Positions 1-9,321 are shown, counted from the first letter of the stretch. The stretch: 64,000 nucleotides of DNA from Gemmatimonadales bacterium (GCA_019637315.1 JAHBVU010000012.1:42685-106684), one strand, 5' to 3'. Notes: generated by a model not told the origin, from the letters alone. Translations and numbers: made by a program.

Positions 1-380
1 ACCAGGTGGCGGACCCGGATCGGATCCGTGTACGCCGGGAGCTCCGGAACCCACTTCCGCACCGGATCCTCGAGGGAGATCCCGCCCTCCTCAGCCAGCA
101 ACGCGATGGCAAAAGCCGCAAACTGCTTGGACACGGACGCGAGGTAAAACACCGTCGAAGGAGTAATCGGAACGCCGTGATTCAGGTCGGCCATTCCGTA
201 GCCCCGGCTGTAGGCAATTCGACCGTCCTGAAAAACCCCCAGGGCACAGCCGGGGGTGGTCGTATGATCATGCCGGGCAAAGATTGCGTCGACCGCCTTG
301 GGATCGGGCCCCTTCCCCTGGGCGCTCAGTGCCCCTCCAGCAGCAAACAGGCCCAGCAGGCTCGTGGCGAGGAGCTTCAT
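1..380 (-). CDS. S12 (beta-lactamase/class C type) serine hydrolase, N-terminal part
   Basis: The gene starts with ATG at 380 and runs off the left edge, so only about 126 residues are visible. Residues 1-20 form a signal peptide ending in LSAQ, so export to the periplasm is expected. The catalytic SxxK motif of the class C beta-lactamase/DD-peptidase fold is present as SVSK at residues 81-84, followed by a helix and an EDPV segment typical of the family. Members hydrolyse peptides, esters or beta-lactams; the substrate cannot be told from this fragment. It is divergent from a second S12 gene starting at 485. The Tyr-x-Asn and His/Lys-Thr-Gly motifs would lie outside the window, so completeness is unknown. 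The family call is firm, the substrate is not known. Confidence 0.85.
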   Translation of the reverse strand, partial: MKLLATSLLGLFAAGGALSAQGKGPDPKAVDAIFARHDHTTTPGCALGVFQDGRIAYSRGYGMADLNHGVPITPSTVFYLASVSKQFAAFAIALLAEEGGISLEDPVRKWVPELPAYTDPIRVRHL

Positions 381-410
381 GCGAATCTCGGCGGGATTTG
401 AGGTTGGTAT

Positions 411-440
411 ACAATAACGAATCCAAAAGGCTAAGTTCAA
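411..440 (-). promoter_or_regulatory. Candidate sigma70-type promoter for the leftward S12 hydrolase
   Basis: On the minus strand, TTGAAC (435-440) is followed after 18 bases by TATTGT (411-416), about 30 bases before the ATG at 380. It is a match by eye in the 104-base divergent gap; no comparable box is obvious for the rightward gene. Confidence 0.3.
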
Positions 441-484
441 GGCAAGCTTCCGGTACATCCTTGCCAATTCACCGAGGTTTTCCG

Positions 485-1945
485 ATGCGCCTGCGCCTCT
501 TCCTGCTCTTCCTTGCTGTCGTTGCCGTTGCCCCGGGGGCAGCGGCCCAGGGAACCGACCGTTTTGCCCCGGTTCGGGCCACGATCAAGCGGATCCTGGA
601 CTCCACCGGCACCCCGTCGATTGCCGTGGCCGTTTCCAAGGACGGCAAGGTCATCTGGGAGGAGGGGTTCGGCTGGGCCAACCGGGAAAAGCGGATTCCG
701 GCGACCCAGCACACCATGTATTCCCTGGCTTCGATTTCCAAGCCAATCACGGCAACGGCACTGATGGTCCTGGTCGACCGCGGCATCGTCGCCCTGGACA
801 AGCCGGCCAATGACTACCTGGGCGTCGGCAAGATCACCAGCCTCGCCGGCGACGCCTCGGGAGCGACCGTGGCCCGGGTGCTGAGCCACACGGCCGGCCT
901 GCCGCTCCACTATCGGTTCTTCTACAACAACCTGCCCTACGGCGCCCCGTCCATGGACGAGGCAATCGGCCGCTACGGCAGTACGGTCTTTCCCCCGGGA
1001 CAGATCTACGAGTATTCGAATCTGGGCTACGGCATCATCGACCACATCGTGGAGCGGATGGGCGGCCAGACCTACGCCGATTTCATGCGCAACGAGGTCT
1101 TCCTGCCCCTCGGCCTGACCCATACCACGATCGACATCGGTCCCGGCCTCGAGGAGTACGCCGCCGAGCGATACGACGGTCGGGGTCGCCCGGTGCCGTT
1201 CTACGCTTTCGACCACGCTGGCGCATCTGCGGTGTACTCGAGTGCGCACGACCTGGTGCGCTTCGGGATGTTCCATCTCAAGAACAAGCTTCCCGGCCAG
1301 CGCCAGATCCTCAAGCCGGAAACGATCGACCTGATGCAGCGCCCGATTGCCCCGGCCAACTACGGTCTGGGCTGGAACACCAGCAGCGATCGGGGCCACC
1401 GCCGTTTCTCGCACACCGGCGGCATGCCCGGGGTCTCGACCGTCCTCCACATGTACCCGGATCAGAACGTCACCATCACCGTGCTGACCAACGCCGGGCC
1501 GAGCGGACTGATCGCGCAGGAAATCGCGGCCGTGATGCTCCCCGGCTACGCCGATTCGCTCAAGGCGCAGCGCGCTCAGGCAACTCAGCCGCCGCGGCGT
1601 GACTTCACCCCGTCCTCCGATCTCGTGGGCGAATGGACCGGGACGCTGCGCACCTGGCAGCGAACGGTGCCACTCCGTCTGCTGATCAAGCCCGATGGTG
1701 ACGTCCACGTCTGGCTGGCCTCGCAGCCCCGCGCCATTCTCAACAACGTGTGGTTCAACAACGGGCGGCTCTCGGGGCGGTTTGCGGGCACGATCCCGAC
1801 GGACGACGCTCAGCTCTGGCGTCATGACGTGCTGCTCGGCCTGCTCCACGGCAATGGAACGCTGCGCGGCCAGGCAAGCGCCATGTCGACCGACGAACTC
1901 AATATGGGATCGATTGCGTCGTACGTGGACCTGCGAAAGAACTGA
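485..1945 (+). CDS. Secreted S12 beta-lactamase-family serine hydrolase
   Basis: A protein of 486 residues. The open frame extends further upstream, but ATG at 485 is chosen because it begins a clean signal peptide (residues 1-22, ending AAAQ). The fold is the class C beta-lactamase/DD-peptidase type: SISK at 83-86 carries the nucleophilic serine and lysine, YSN in the YEYSNLGYG segment supplies the tyrosine, and HTGG replaces the KTG triad. About 110 residues after the hydrolase domain form a C-terminal beta-rich extension often found in such esterase/peptidase relatives. Substrate is unknown; peptidase or esterase is as likely as beta-lactamase. It is divergent from another S12 gene and followed by a strong bidirectional terminator. 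Confidence 0.88.
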   Translation: MRLRLFLLFLAVVAVAPGAAAQGTDRFAPVRATIKRILDSTGTPSIAVAVSKDGKVIWEEGFGWANREKRIPATQHTMYSLASISKPITATALMVLVDRGIVALDKPANDYLGVGKITSLAGDASGATVARVLSHTAGLPLHYRFFYNNLPYGAPSMDEAIGRYGSTVFPPGQIYEYSNLGYGIIDHIVERMGGQTYADFMRNEVFLPLGLTHTTIDIGPGLEEYAAERYDGRGRPVPFYAFDHAGASAVYSSAHDLVRFGMFHLKNKLPGQRQILKPETIDLMQRPIAPANYGLGWNTSSDRGHRRFSHTGGMPGVSTVLHMYPDQNVTITVLTNAGPSGLIAQEIAAVMLPGYADSLKAQRAQATQPPRRDFTPSSDLVGEWTGTLRTWQRTVPLRLLIKPDGDVHVWLASQPRAILNNVWFNNGRLSGRFAGTIPTDDAQLWRHDVLLGLLHGNGTLRGQASAMSTDELNMGSIASYVDLRKN

Positions 1946-1960
1946 GCTTTGGAGCGCACG

Positions 1961-2006
1961 AAAGGCGGGCGGCGAGCCAATCCTGCTCACCGCCCGCCCT
2001 TTGTTT
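1961..2006. terminator. Bidirectional intrinsic terminator between convergent genes
   Basis: GGCGGGCGG (1964-1972) pairs with CCGCCCGCC (1990-1998), a 9-bp GC stem. It is flanked by AAA on the left and CTTTGTTTT on the right, so it can work in both directions between the hydrolase (ends 1945) and the minus-strand gene ending at 2024. Confidence 0.75.
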
Positions 2007-2023
2007 TGGCAGATCCGCAGCCG

Positions 2024-2518
2024 CTACCGGCGCGGGAAACGTTCCCGATAGATGTCGACGAACTGACCGGCCAGCTCCCGCGCCGCAAAGCGCAGCGCTT
2101 CATCGAGCTCCGCGCGTTCCACGATGTTGGATCGCGACGGGCCTTGCCAGATTACCGTCCAGGCAGGCACCCGTCCGAACTGGTCCCGGTAGCCGAGTTC
2201 CAGATTCATCACAAAACCGACGCCGAACCGGGCCCGCCCCGCCCCGGTGGCGAGCCGCACATCGAGCCGCAACACGCAGCAATCGTCGGCCCGTGGATCG
2301 GAGAGCTCGTACAGCACATCGGCACGACGAAGTTCCTGGCGAATCACCTCTTCGAGCAGCCGCGCCGAGCGGCCGTTGTCGCCCGCGCCGGCCACGTCGG
2401 CACGAACCGACAGCGATTGCAGCTCCTCGACAGCGTCGCGGGAATAGTTGATCTGCGCCTGCAGCAGGCCGGGACCCGCCAGGCAGGCGACCAGCCCGAA
2501 AATCAGTCGCGTACCCAT
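2024..2518 (-). CDS. Small secreted protein of unknown function
   Basis: A protein of 164 residues. ATG at 2518 is preferred over the ATG 30 bases upstream because it places MGTRLIFGL at the start of a signal peptide ending in LLQAQ. The mature part is a mixed alpha/beta domain with a CC pair in DDCCVLRLD and a C-terminal amphipathic helix (ELDEALRFAARELAG). I do not recognise a family. The pattern of a short exported domain with a helix resembling outer-membrane assembly accessory proteins is suggestive only. It lies 32 bases upstream of no other same-strand gene start: the next gene downstream on this strand ends it at a terminator, and the amidohydrolase behind it (2551-3972) is co-oriented, so the two may be co-transcribed. 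Confidence 0.6.
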   Translation of the reverse strand: MGTRLIFGLVACLAGPGLLQAQINYSRDAVEELQSLSVRADVAGAGDNGRSARLLEEVIRQELRRADVLYELSDPRADDCCVLRLDVRLATGAGRARFGVGFVMNLELGYRDQFGRVPAWTVIWQGPSRSNIVERAELDEALRFAARELAGQFVDIYRERFPRR

Positions 2519-2550
2519 ACCCCAAGTATCGGTAGAAACCGGCCTCACGG

Positions 2551-3972
2551 TTAGCGGATGCCTACCAGGCCGTTGACCGACTCGATCAGTTTGGCCGAGT
2601 CGTAGCCGACGCCGTCCTTGAACACGGTGACGACCCGCCGGATGGCAGTCGGATCGGCGGTCGGATCGCCCCGAATCACAACGAGATCGGCGACCTTGCC
2701 GCGCGCAATGGTCCCGAGCTCGGCGTCGACACCCAGAACCTTGGCCCCGTTGGCTGACATGATCCGGATCGCATCGACCGGCTTGAACCCGGCTTCGACC
2801 AGGAGTTCGTAGTTCCGCTGATCGCCGTAGCCGGGCAGCGCGCCGCCGTTGCCCGTCGGGTCGACCCCTGCCGCGAGCAAGCCGCCGGCGTTGACGAATG
2901 CCACCTCGTAGGCCATGGCTTTGCGGAGGCTCGCCTCGGTGCGCCCCTGCCCAGGTTGTTTGGCAATCCGCTCGCGGGCATCCAGATACTCGCGCTTGAC
3001 GTCCGGGCTCATCGCGTCAAGAACCCGTTGTTCGAGCGGCGGACGACTGGGAACCGAGATCTCCATGACCGCGAGGGTCGAGGTCATCGGCACCGCCTTG
3101 TCGATCAGCGCCTTGAAGGTCGCCTGAGCCGCCGGGCCCTGGGGGTCGAAGTCTCCCATCAAGGCAACGTTGCGCCCCGGGCAGCGATCAGGCTGCTTGG
3201 CCGGATCGTATTCGAAGTTGGCCAGCAGGCCGTGCTCGAGTGCATCGATGCCCGCCTCGACGGCCTCCTTGTAGCCGACCGAGCAAAGATGCCCGGTGAC
3301 TTTGACGCCCCGAGCATGCGCCGCCTGCGCAACCGCACGCAGGTTCTCTCGGCTGATTTCGGTGTAGACCTTGAACCAGGTGGCGCCCTCATCGGCCCAG
3401 TAGTCGACCACCCGCTTGGCCTGCTCCGGCGTGGTGATGTGCTTTCGCTCGACCACCTGATCGGGACCGGTGATGTACGGCCCGCTCACATGCATCCGGG
3501 GGCCCGGTACCTCGCCCGCCTCGATCTGGCGCTTGAGCGAAATCTCCGCGTACGGCACGATGCTGCCGGTGGTGCGGATCGTGGTTACCCCGGAAGCGAG
3601 GTAGAGGCGTGGCGCGCTGACCGACAGCTGCGCACGACGACCTGCCGAGGTGGTGTAGAAGGTATGGTTGTGCATCCCGACCAGACCCGGAATGACCGTA
3701 TGCCCCGCGAGGTCGAGGACCCGGGCTCCGGTCGGAATCGTGACCGAGCCGCTCGGACCGACCGCGCTGATGCGGCCATCGGCAATCAGGACGGTCTGAT
3801 CGGTTGCCGCCGGGGCACCGGTGCCGTCGACGACGCGCACTCGCGTCAGGGCAACCACCGGCGCATCGACTGATACGAAGGCGCGAGTCGTCTCGGACAG
3901 AGAGGGCCGGCTTTGGGCCAGCAGAGGCGCGGCCACACCAAAGGCGGACGCAGCCAGGAAAAGGCGGATCAT
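2551..3972 (-). CDS. Secreted metal-dependent amidohydrolase
   Basis: A protein of 473 residues of the amidohydrolase superfamily (imidazolonepropionase/prolidase-like branch), a TIM barrel hydrolysing C-N bonds. ATG at 3972 starts a signal peptide ending in PLLAQ, so the enzyme is periplasmic. Metal ligands are visible: H101-N-H103, where the middle residue is Asn as in this branch, the probable carboxylated Lys201 (WFKVYTE), His228 (TGHLC), His247 (EHGLL), and a late Asp in AGVDPTGNGG. The small beta-sandwich subdomain flanks the barrel on both sides. Related enzymes cleave dipeptides, Xaa-Pro substrates or cyclic amides; the substrate here cannot be inferred. It is co-oriented with the small gene at 2024-2518, which follows after 32 bases. 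Confidence 0.85.
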   Translation of the reverse strand: MIRLFLAASAFGVAAPLLAQSRPSLSETTRAFVSVDAPVVALTRVRVVDGTGAPAATDQTVLIADGRISAVGPSGSVTIPTGARVLDLAGHTVIPGLVGMHNHTFYTTSAGRRAQLSVSAPRLYLASGVTTIRTTGSIVPYAEISLKRQIEAGEVPGPRMHVSGPYITGPDQVVERKHITTPEQAKRVVDYWADEGATWFKVYTEISRENLRAVAQAAHARGVKVTGHLCSVGYKEAVEAGIDALEHGLLANFEYDPAKQPDRCPGRNVALMGDFDPQGPAAQATFKALIDKAVPMTSTLAVMEISVPSRPPLEQRVLDAMSPDVKREYLDARERIAKQPGQGRTEASLRKAMAYEVAFVNAGGLLAAGVDPTGNGGALPGYGDQRNYELLVEAGFKPVDAIRIMSANGAKVLGVDAELGTIARGKVADLVVIRGDPTADPTAIRRVVTVFKDGVGYDSAKLIESVNGLVGIR

Positions 3973-4078
3973 GGATCTCTCGCTCGGGAGGGGTCCCCGG
4001 AAACCTAGAACACCTCTGGCCGAGGGCAACCGGCACCGCGCGGCGGCGGGGCACCGGTCGTGTGCCAACGACCCGGCT

Positions 4079-6325
4079 CTAAAGAATACCGTCCAGGTAC
4101 AGGTCGAACCGCCACCCGGTCGGCGAGCGAAGGCCACGGGCCAGGTCCGCACGAATCAAGCCGTCGAGAAAGCTCGCCCCCACCCCCGCGCTCAGCAGCG
4201 GGCGACCCGACCAGAACTCGGCGCGCTGTCCCGCCCAGCCGATGTCGCTGAACAGCGACAGGCGCACGGCCGGAAAGCTGTTGGCCACTTCGGCCCGACC
4301 GGTCCAGAAGGATGGCCCTGCCATCACACCGCCGTCATAGCCCCGCAGGGTGACCGGCCCGCCGAGGTAGAACCAGCTCTGCACCGGCGAGGTGCCTTCC
4401 GTCGTGCCCGCCGACAGAGAGGCTCCGAACGCAAGCGGGCCCCGCGGCGTGACCCAGCTGCGGAGCGTGACCGATCCGCGCCCGAACTTGTAGTCGCCGG
4501 TGGCACCCTCGACGAAGGCTTCTCCGCTCACGCCGACCTGACGGGACAATGCTCGCGACCCGCGGGCCCTGAGGCTGCCACCGAACTGATCCGCTCGATC
4601 GGCGACAATATTGGGCTGGTACGCGGCCTCGGAACCGAGCAGATGGCGAATCGAGAAGTCGGTTTCGACCCTGGCAACCCGCTGCCGCTCATAATAGACT
4701 CGGCTCTCGAGCCAGCCTGCACCAACCGTCTGGGTCGCTTCGACCCCCTCGGTGCGGAAGAACTGACCGTCATCCCGGTGCGTGAACAGGCCCGCCAGGC
4801 TGTTCATGACGCCGAACGGCCGAGTCTCGGGGTTGGCGGCGGCCAGGCGGCGATAGACGGCGATCCTGCTGTGATCGCCGATCGTCGATCCCGTGCTGAC
4901 GCCCACCTCGGCATTGAGCCACCCGTCGGCCACGCCGATCCGTGCGCGGCCATCGACTGCCAGCTTGCCGAAGTCCGCCCGCGCCGCGACGCCGAGAGAC
5001 ACGGCCTCGATACGGTTGAAGCGGGCATGGCGAAGCAACTCGGTTGCTCCGTAGGGCAGTTCGAGCCGCGCGGCCCAAGGCGGACCGGGTAGGCGACCGA
5101 TCGAGGCGGCCAGCCCGCGCAGCTCGTCGTCGCTGATCAGGTCGCCCATCGAGAGAATTGGCTCGCCGAGCGCAGGGCTGTTGATCAGCTGGAGCGTATC
5201 GTCAGGCACCGCAACGACCAGCACCGAGTCGTCGGTAAAGCGATGGCGGCAGTCGGCCACCTTCTGCCGATACGCCCGGCGTCCCTCTTCGGATCGCATC
5301 GAGCGATCGTCGCGGGCCTCATCGATGCACTCCCGCACGACGCGGCGCACGCTGTCGGCATGGGCGCGCCGTGTCGCGGAGTCGATCGGGATCCCCGCAG
5401 CTGTCGTGTCGGGCTGGCGCCGGGTTCCGGCCGGCCGGAAGGTACTGGCCGGATCCGGGGGCGTGCCGCCTTCGACCTCATAGTCGGTGTAGACCTGCTC
5501 CATCCGAATCGGCATGTTGAGCCACGAGCCCATGGTGCCGACCGCATCGATGGCGGCGTAGCGCAGCATCCACCAGCGCTCCTCGTACAGCCCGTACTCC
5601 AGGGTGACGTACTTGACCTCGCCCTTCGGATTGACCCAGCGGGGCACGTCCTCACGGTCTTCGGCCGAGATGTCCCGACGAAACTCGAAAGGGCGGGCCG
5701 GGCGAAAGATCATGCGCACCAGGCCGTGGGTGTCGCCATCGAACCAGAGCGCGCCCGACATCAGCCGCCAGTCGGAGCGGCGGGGTATGACCTTGAGTTC
5801 GAGCAGGCGGATTCGCTTGCCGGATGGAAGCGCGATGACGGTGGAGTCGCCCATGGCAAAGCGGTAGTCGTGCTCGCCGCCCTCGCGCAGCGGATAGATG
5901 AACCCCTCGTCGTCCTCGCCTAACCCGGCAAAGCGCAGCACATCCTCGGCTGGATTGATGACGAGTTCCCGAAGCCCGCTCTGCAGGTCCTCCGGGACTT
6001 GGTCGCCGCGCAGCGCGATCGGGACTCCCTGCCGGGCTCCGACGACCTCGATCCGGCTCGGCCGGTCGCGGTACCATTCGATGTTGGCCGCGAGTTCCTG
6101 GCGGAACAACATCCGATCGCGCCCGACGGCCCGCACCCCCACCCCGATTCGCTGCGACACACTTGCTCGGTAGGACGTGACCAGTCGCTCGTTGCGATCC
6201 CGGGCCGCGCGGGCCCTCGACACCAACTCCGCAGTTGCGGCGTCGGCATAGCTGTCGGCGGGAAGGCCGGCGCGAACGGTGTCTTGAACCAGGAGGACGG
6301 ACAGGAGGGCAACCGCAGCGAGCAT
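4079..6325 (-). CDS. Outer-membrane beta-barrel protein, BamA/TamA or DUF5686-like
   Basis: A protein of 748 residues with a short hydrophobic N-terminus, probably a signal peptide. Residues up to about 300 form a soluble domain rich in W/Y beta strands. The second half reads as a 16-strand-type barrel with alternating hydrophobic residues; YLGGPVTLRGYDGG matches the conserved GG...RGY element of Omp85/TamA barrels, and the last strand ends in an aromatic-rich FDLYLDGIL, as expected for BAM recognition. The motif RHARFNRIEAVSLG also resembles the barrel start of DUF5686 proteins, and a second protein of that kind lies at 23457-25838. Role: surface protein secretion, assembly or substrate uptake; not resolved. 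It is the last gene of its direction before the multicopper oxidase, 67 bases away. Confidence 0.7.
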   Translation of the reverse strand: MLAAVALLSVLLVQDTVRAGLPADSYADAATAELVSRARAARDRNERLVTSYRASVSQRIGVGVRAVGRDRMLFRQELAANIEWYRDRPSRIEVVGARQGVPIALRGDQVPEDLQSGLRELVINPAEDVLRFAGLGEDDEGFIYPLREGGEHDYRFAMGDSTVIALPSGKRIRLLELKVIPRRSDWRLMSGALWFDGDTHGLVRMIFRPARPFEFRRDISAEDREDVPRWVNPKGEVKYVTLEYGLYEERWWMLRYAAIDAVGTMGSWLNMPIRMEQVYTDYEVEGGTPPDPASTFRPAGTRRQPDTTAAGIPIDSATRRAHADSVRRVVRECIDEARDDRSMRSEEGRRAYRQKVADCRHRFTDDSVLVVAVPDDTLQLINSPALGEPILSMGDLISDDELRGLAASIGRLPGPPWAARLELPYGATELLRHARFNRIEAVSLGVAARADFGKLAVDGRARIGVADGWLNAEVGVSTGSTIGDHSRIAVYRRLAAANPETRPFGVMNSLAGLFTHRDDGQFFRTEGVEATQTVGAGWLESRVYYERQRVARVETDFSIRHLLGSEAAYQPNIVADRADQFGGSLRARGSRALSRQVGVSGEAFVEGATGDYKFGRGSVTLRSWVTPRGPLAFGASLSAGTTEGTSPVQSWFYLGGPVTLRGYDGGVMAGPSFWTGRAEVANSFPAVRLSLFSDIGWAGQRAEFWSGRPLLSAGVGASFLDGLIRADLARGLRSPTGWRFDLYLDGIL

Positions 6326-6392
6326 CGTTCAATTCCGGCAGAGACCCCACCCATACGGTCGGGGCCCCTCCCGGGTTTCGTTTCGAAACAGG

Positions 6393-8594
6393 TTATCTCA
6401 CCTCGAAAACCGCCATCATCCCCGACTCCATGTGCTCGGCAATGTGGCAGTGCATCATCCATCGGCCGGGGTTCGACATTTCCACCAGCAGGTCGACCGT
6501 ACCGCCCACCGGAATCAATGCCGTGTCCTTCCAGACCAGATTGGTGCTGGGCACGTCATTGTGCGTCAGGATCAGAAAACGCTGACCATGCAGATGGATC
6601 GGGTGCGACATCGGGTGCAGCGAGGTACGGTCGTTGCCGATCCGGATCTTGACCAGGTCGCCGACTCGGAACCTCCAGTCGACCGCCATGTTCTCGTTGC
6701 CGGTCTTGGCATCCCGAAGCACCCACTCGACCTGCTTGGCCGTCGGCAGCCAGTCCATCATCGGCATGGTGCCGGCCCACTCCACGGGGTGCGAATACAT
6801 CACATCGCGCCGCAGCATCTGGAGCAACCCGAATGGCAACTCGCCCAGTCGCAAGGTGAGCAGAATCTCGCGATCCGGCGCCCTGTTGATCCAGGCCCGA
6901 TAGGGGGCGACCTCGGTCACGACATCACGATTGGTCCGAAGGGTGCGATACTCCCGGTCGTAGCTCGGCGTGGCGGGCGCGCCGGCGACCCGGATCACAC
7001 CCAGGGTATCGTGCTCGGGAAAGAAGACCCCAATGTTGTGGTCGATCCCCTGCACCTGGTTCATCATCGGGTACTCGCCGGCCTTCGGAAACCGGACATC
7101 GACGATGTATCGCTGGGCCGGCGCAATCGGCACACTCTCGGTCCAGCTTTCCCGCTCGTACCGTCCGACATCCGCCCCGACCAGCTTCATGGTCGCGCCC
7201 GGAATGGTCCAGTTGAAGGTGCGGGTATTGGACGCGTTGGTGAGGTAGAAACGAACGATCTCGCCGGGACGAGCCTCGAAGCGATAGTTGGTCTCGCCGT
7301 TGACGAGGAAGATGTTGCCGAAGCGGCCCATCAGGGCATGCGTCGCATGCTCCGCACCGAACGGCACCAGCCCCTGATCGCCGAGCAGGAGGTCATCGAG
7401 CAGCAGGGTTTCTTCCCGATGCGCCGGGCCGAACGCGTCGGGGCGCTTGGGATGCACCAGGATGTTGCCGTAGAGCCCCAGATCCTGCTGAATGTCCTCC
7501 CGGAAATGGGAGTGGTACCAGTAGATCCCCGCGTCTTTGAAGTGAACCCGGTAGAGATACTCGCCCCCGACCGGCACCGGATCCTGGGTAACACCCGGCA
7601 CGCCATCGCTGCGGTTTTCCAACCGGATTCCATGCCAGTGGACGGCGCTCGGCTGATCGAGCGCGTTGCGGAACCGCACCATGACCGTGGCATTCTCGGC
7701 CACCTGCAACAGCGGACCGGGATACTGCCCGTTATAGGCAAACATCACCAGCGTCCTGCCGTTGATGGTCCGCCGAACCAGCGAGGCCGTCATGACCAGG
7801 GTGTCGCCATCGGCGAGCTTGAGCAATTCCCGCGGCCGTGCTTCAGGCAGCAAGCGGGCATTCAGTCCAGTGCCCGGGAGGTAGGGTGTCGCGGGAGGCA
7901 CCAGTTCATCGACGCCGGGCATCGGCATCATCGGGAGGCGCGGATTCTCGGGAGGCATGAACCACTGCGCCGGCGGCACGGTATCGCCCCCGACCGCGTG
8001 GCCGTGGCCGTGCGCGCCATGGCCGTGGTGCACCATCGAGGATGAGTCGGGCGTGCCGGCCAGCATCATCATCGAATGCTGCTGCATCCGGATACTCGGT
8101 GACATTCCGCGCAGCACCAGCCGACCGGATCGCTCGGTCACGTCGCCCGACGCTTCGGCGGTGATGAAGACCAGGAATTTGTCGTCATCGATCTCGCCGA
8201 TCGGGGTCCGTCCGTTCCTGACCACACCCACCTTGCGCATCGGATCGAGCGAGGGCGGCGTAACCCATGCCACGTAGGCCGTGTACGGACCAAGTGACGA
8301 CGGCGGGGGCAGGTTCTCGATCACGACGGTGGCGTCGTACCGCTGATTACCCGCCGCCGTCACCACCACATCATAGGGAGAGTCCGGACGGCCCAGTTCG
8401 ACCACACCTTTGACGTCGGGCACGTCGGGACGAGGAATCAGGTCGAGGCAGTAGAGATCGGTGCTGGGACGCAGCCCGACCGAAGCATCCTCATCACACA
8501 GCGGGCGGGGAGCCGGCGCCGCCACCCCGCCAAGAGCCAGAACACAGCTACCGAGCACAACAGCGCGCAACCATCGTCGGGGCCTGCCGATCAT
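6393..8594 (-). CDS. Exported multicopper oxidase with extra N-terminal domain and His/Met-rich linker
   Basis: A protein of 733 residues with an N-terminal signal peptide. All copper-binding motifs of three-domain laccase-type oxidases are present: HWHG (319-322), HSH (361-363), HPMSHPIHLHG (660-670) and HCHIAEHMESGM (715-726). Cys716, His717, His721 and Met726 supply the type 1 site, so the enzyme should be active and should reduce O2 to water while oxidising a metal ion or phenol. Unlike ordinary laccases, the cupredoxin part starts only near residue 260. Before it lie a beta-rich domain (about 45-165) and a linker with Met runs (170-178, 221-226) and six histidines in residues 189-199, likely copper-binding. 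A cuprous-oxidase or copper-tolerance role is plausible but not shown. The NTF2-like gene lies just upstream (33-base gap). Confidence 0.9.
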   Translation of the reverse strand: MIGRPRRWLRAVVLGSCVLALGGVAAPAPRPLCDEDASVGLRPSTDLYCLDLIPRPDVPDVKGVVELGRPDSPYDVVVTAAGNQRYDATVVIENLPPPSSLGPYTAYVAWVTPPSLDPMRKVGVVRNGRTPIGEIDDDKFLVFITAEASGDVTERSGRLVLRGMSPSIRMQQHSMMMLAGTPDSSSMVHHGHGAHGHGHAVGGDTVPPAQWFMPPENPRLPMMPMPGVDELVPPATPYLPGTGLNARLLPEARPRELLKLADGDTLVMTASLVRRTINGRTLVMFAYNGQYPGPLLQVAENATVMVRFRNALDQPSAVHWHGIRLENRSDGVPGVTQDPVPVGGEYLYRVHFKDAGIYWYHSHFREDIQQDLGLYGNILVHPKRPDAFGPAHREETLLLDDLLLGDQGLVPFGAEHATHALMGRFGNIFLVNGETNYRFEARPGEIVRFYLTNASNTRTFNWTIPGATMKLVGADVGRYERESWTESVPIAPAQRYIVDVRFPKAGEYPMMNQVQGIDHNIGVFFPEHDTLGVIRVAGAPATPSYDREYRTLRTNRDVVTEVAPYRAWINRAPDREILLTLRLGELPFGLLQMLRRDVMYSHPVEWAGTMPMMDWLPTAKQVEWVLRDAKTGNENMAVDWRFRVGDLVKIRIGNDRTSLHPMSHPIHLHGQRFLILTHNDVPSTNLVWKDTALIPVGGTVDLLVEMSNPGRWMMHCHIAEHMESGMMAVFEVR

Positions 8595-8627
8595 CTCACA
8601 CTCCGGTCGAACGTCGTCAAACGAGCC

Positions 8628-9185
8628 TCACGGCGCTCGATTGAGGTACTTGGCGGGAATCGGGTTGCTGCCCGTCTCGCTGTCCCAGAAGATGGAGACG
8701 ATGTAGTACCGCGTCCCATCAGTCAGCATTTGAATGCTGTTGATACCGCGCGAGAACGGCTTGGGGTCCTCCAGCGTCCGCTTCGAGTCGTAGCTGCTGA
8801 AGGCGTGAACTACGTTGCCAAACCGTTCTTCGACGCGCCCGATTTCTCGCTCGAAGAACCCACTCTCCTCCAGCCGTTTACCGGCGACTGCGGCATACTC
8901 TTCCGGCGACCAGATCGACGCAATTCGGCCCTTGCCCTGCTGGTCGCGGCCAGTCGGAATCAAACGTGCCCCCGGCGCAAAGAGCGAGCGGAAACGATCC
9001 CAATCGCGCACCTGGCCGGCCGGCCCCGAGATCACGTCATAGAGGGCCTTGATGATGGCATCGACCGATTCGACATCCCCGGTCTTAGCCGGCGGCGGAG
9101 GCGGGGCAGCCTGCCCAAAGCTGGCACCCGGTGCCAGGGTGGCCAAGGCCCCCGCCGCCATCAGCGAATAGAGAAAGGCTCTCAT
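8628..9185 (-). CDS. Secreted NTF2/SnoaL-like protein
   Basis: A protein of 185 residues with a signal peptide (about 1-25, ending SFGQA) followed by a Pro-rich stretch. The mature part has the helix-sheet order of the NTF2-like fold: a helix with VESVDAIIKALYDVISG, a WDRFRSLFAPGARL segment, then curved strands ending in YYIVSIFWDSE. Proteins of this type are either small hydrolases or ligand-binding domains; no catalytic residues can be assigned. It precedes the multicopper oxidase with a 33-base gap, so co-transcription is likely. Confidence 0.7.
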   Translation of the reverse strand: MRAFLYSLMAAGALATLAPGASFGQAAPPPPPAKTGDVESVDAIIKALYDVISGPAGQVRDWDRFRSLFAPGARLIPTGRDQQGKGRIASIWSPEEYAAVAGKRLEESGFFEREIGRVEERFGNVVHAFSSYDSKRTLEDPKPFSRGINSIQMLTDGTRYYIVSIFWDSETGSNPIPAKYLNRAP

Positions 9186-9290
9186 CGGTTTCGTCGCTCC
9201 TCACAGACCGGGAAGTCGCCCGCAGCACTCTGCCGCAGGACGCCGGCGCAATCTGCCGAGTTCCGCGACGGGACGCCAGAGCCAGTCCAC

Positions 9291-9299
9291 TGTTATTCT
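9291..9299 (+). promoter_or_regulatory. Possible extended -10 element upstream of acyltransferase
   Basis: TG-T-TATTCT fits an extended -10 box, 23 bases before the GTG start at 9322. No good -35 box is visible, which is acceptable for extended -10 promoters. The match is short and by eye only. Confidence 0.2.
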
Positions 9300-9321
9300 T
9301 CAGGCCTCCGAACTATCCCCG

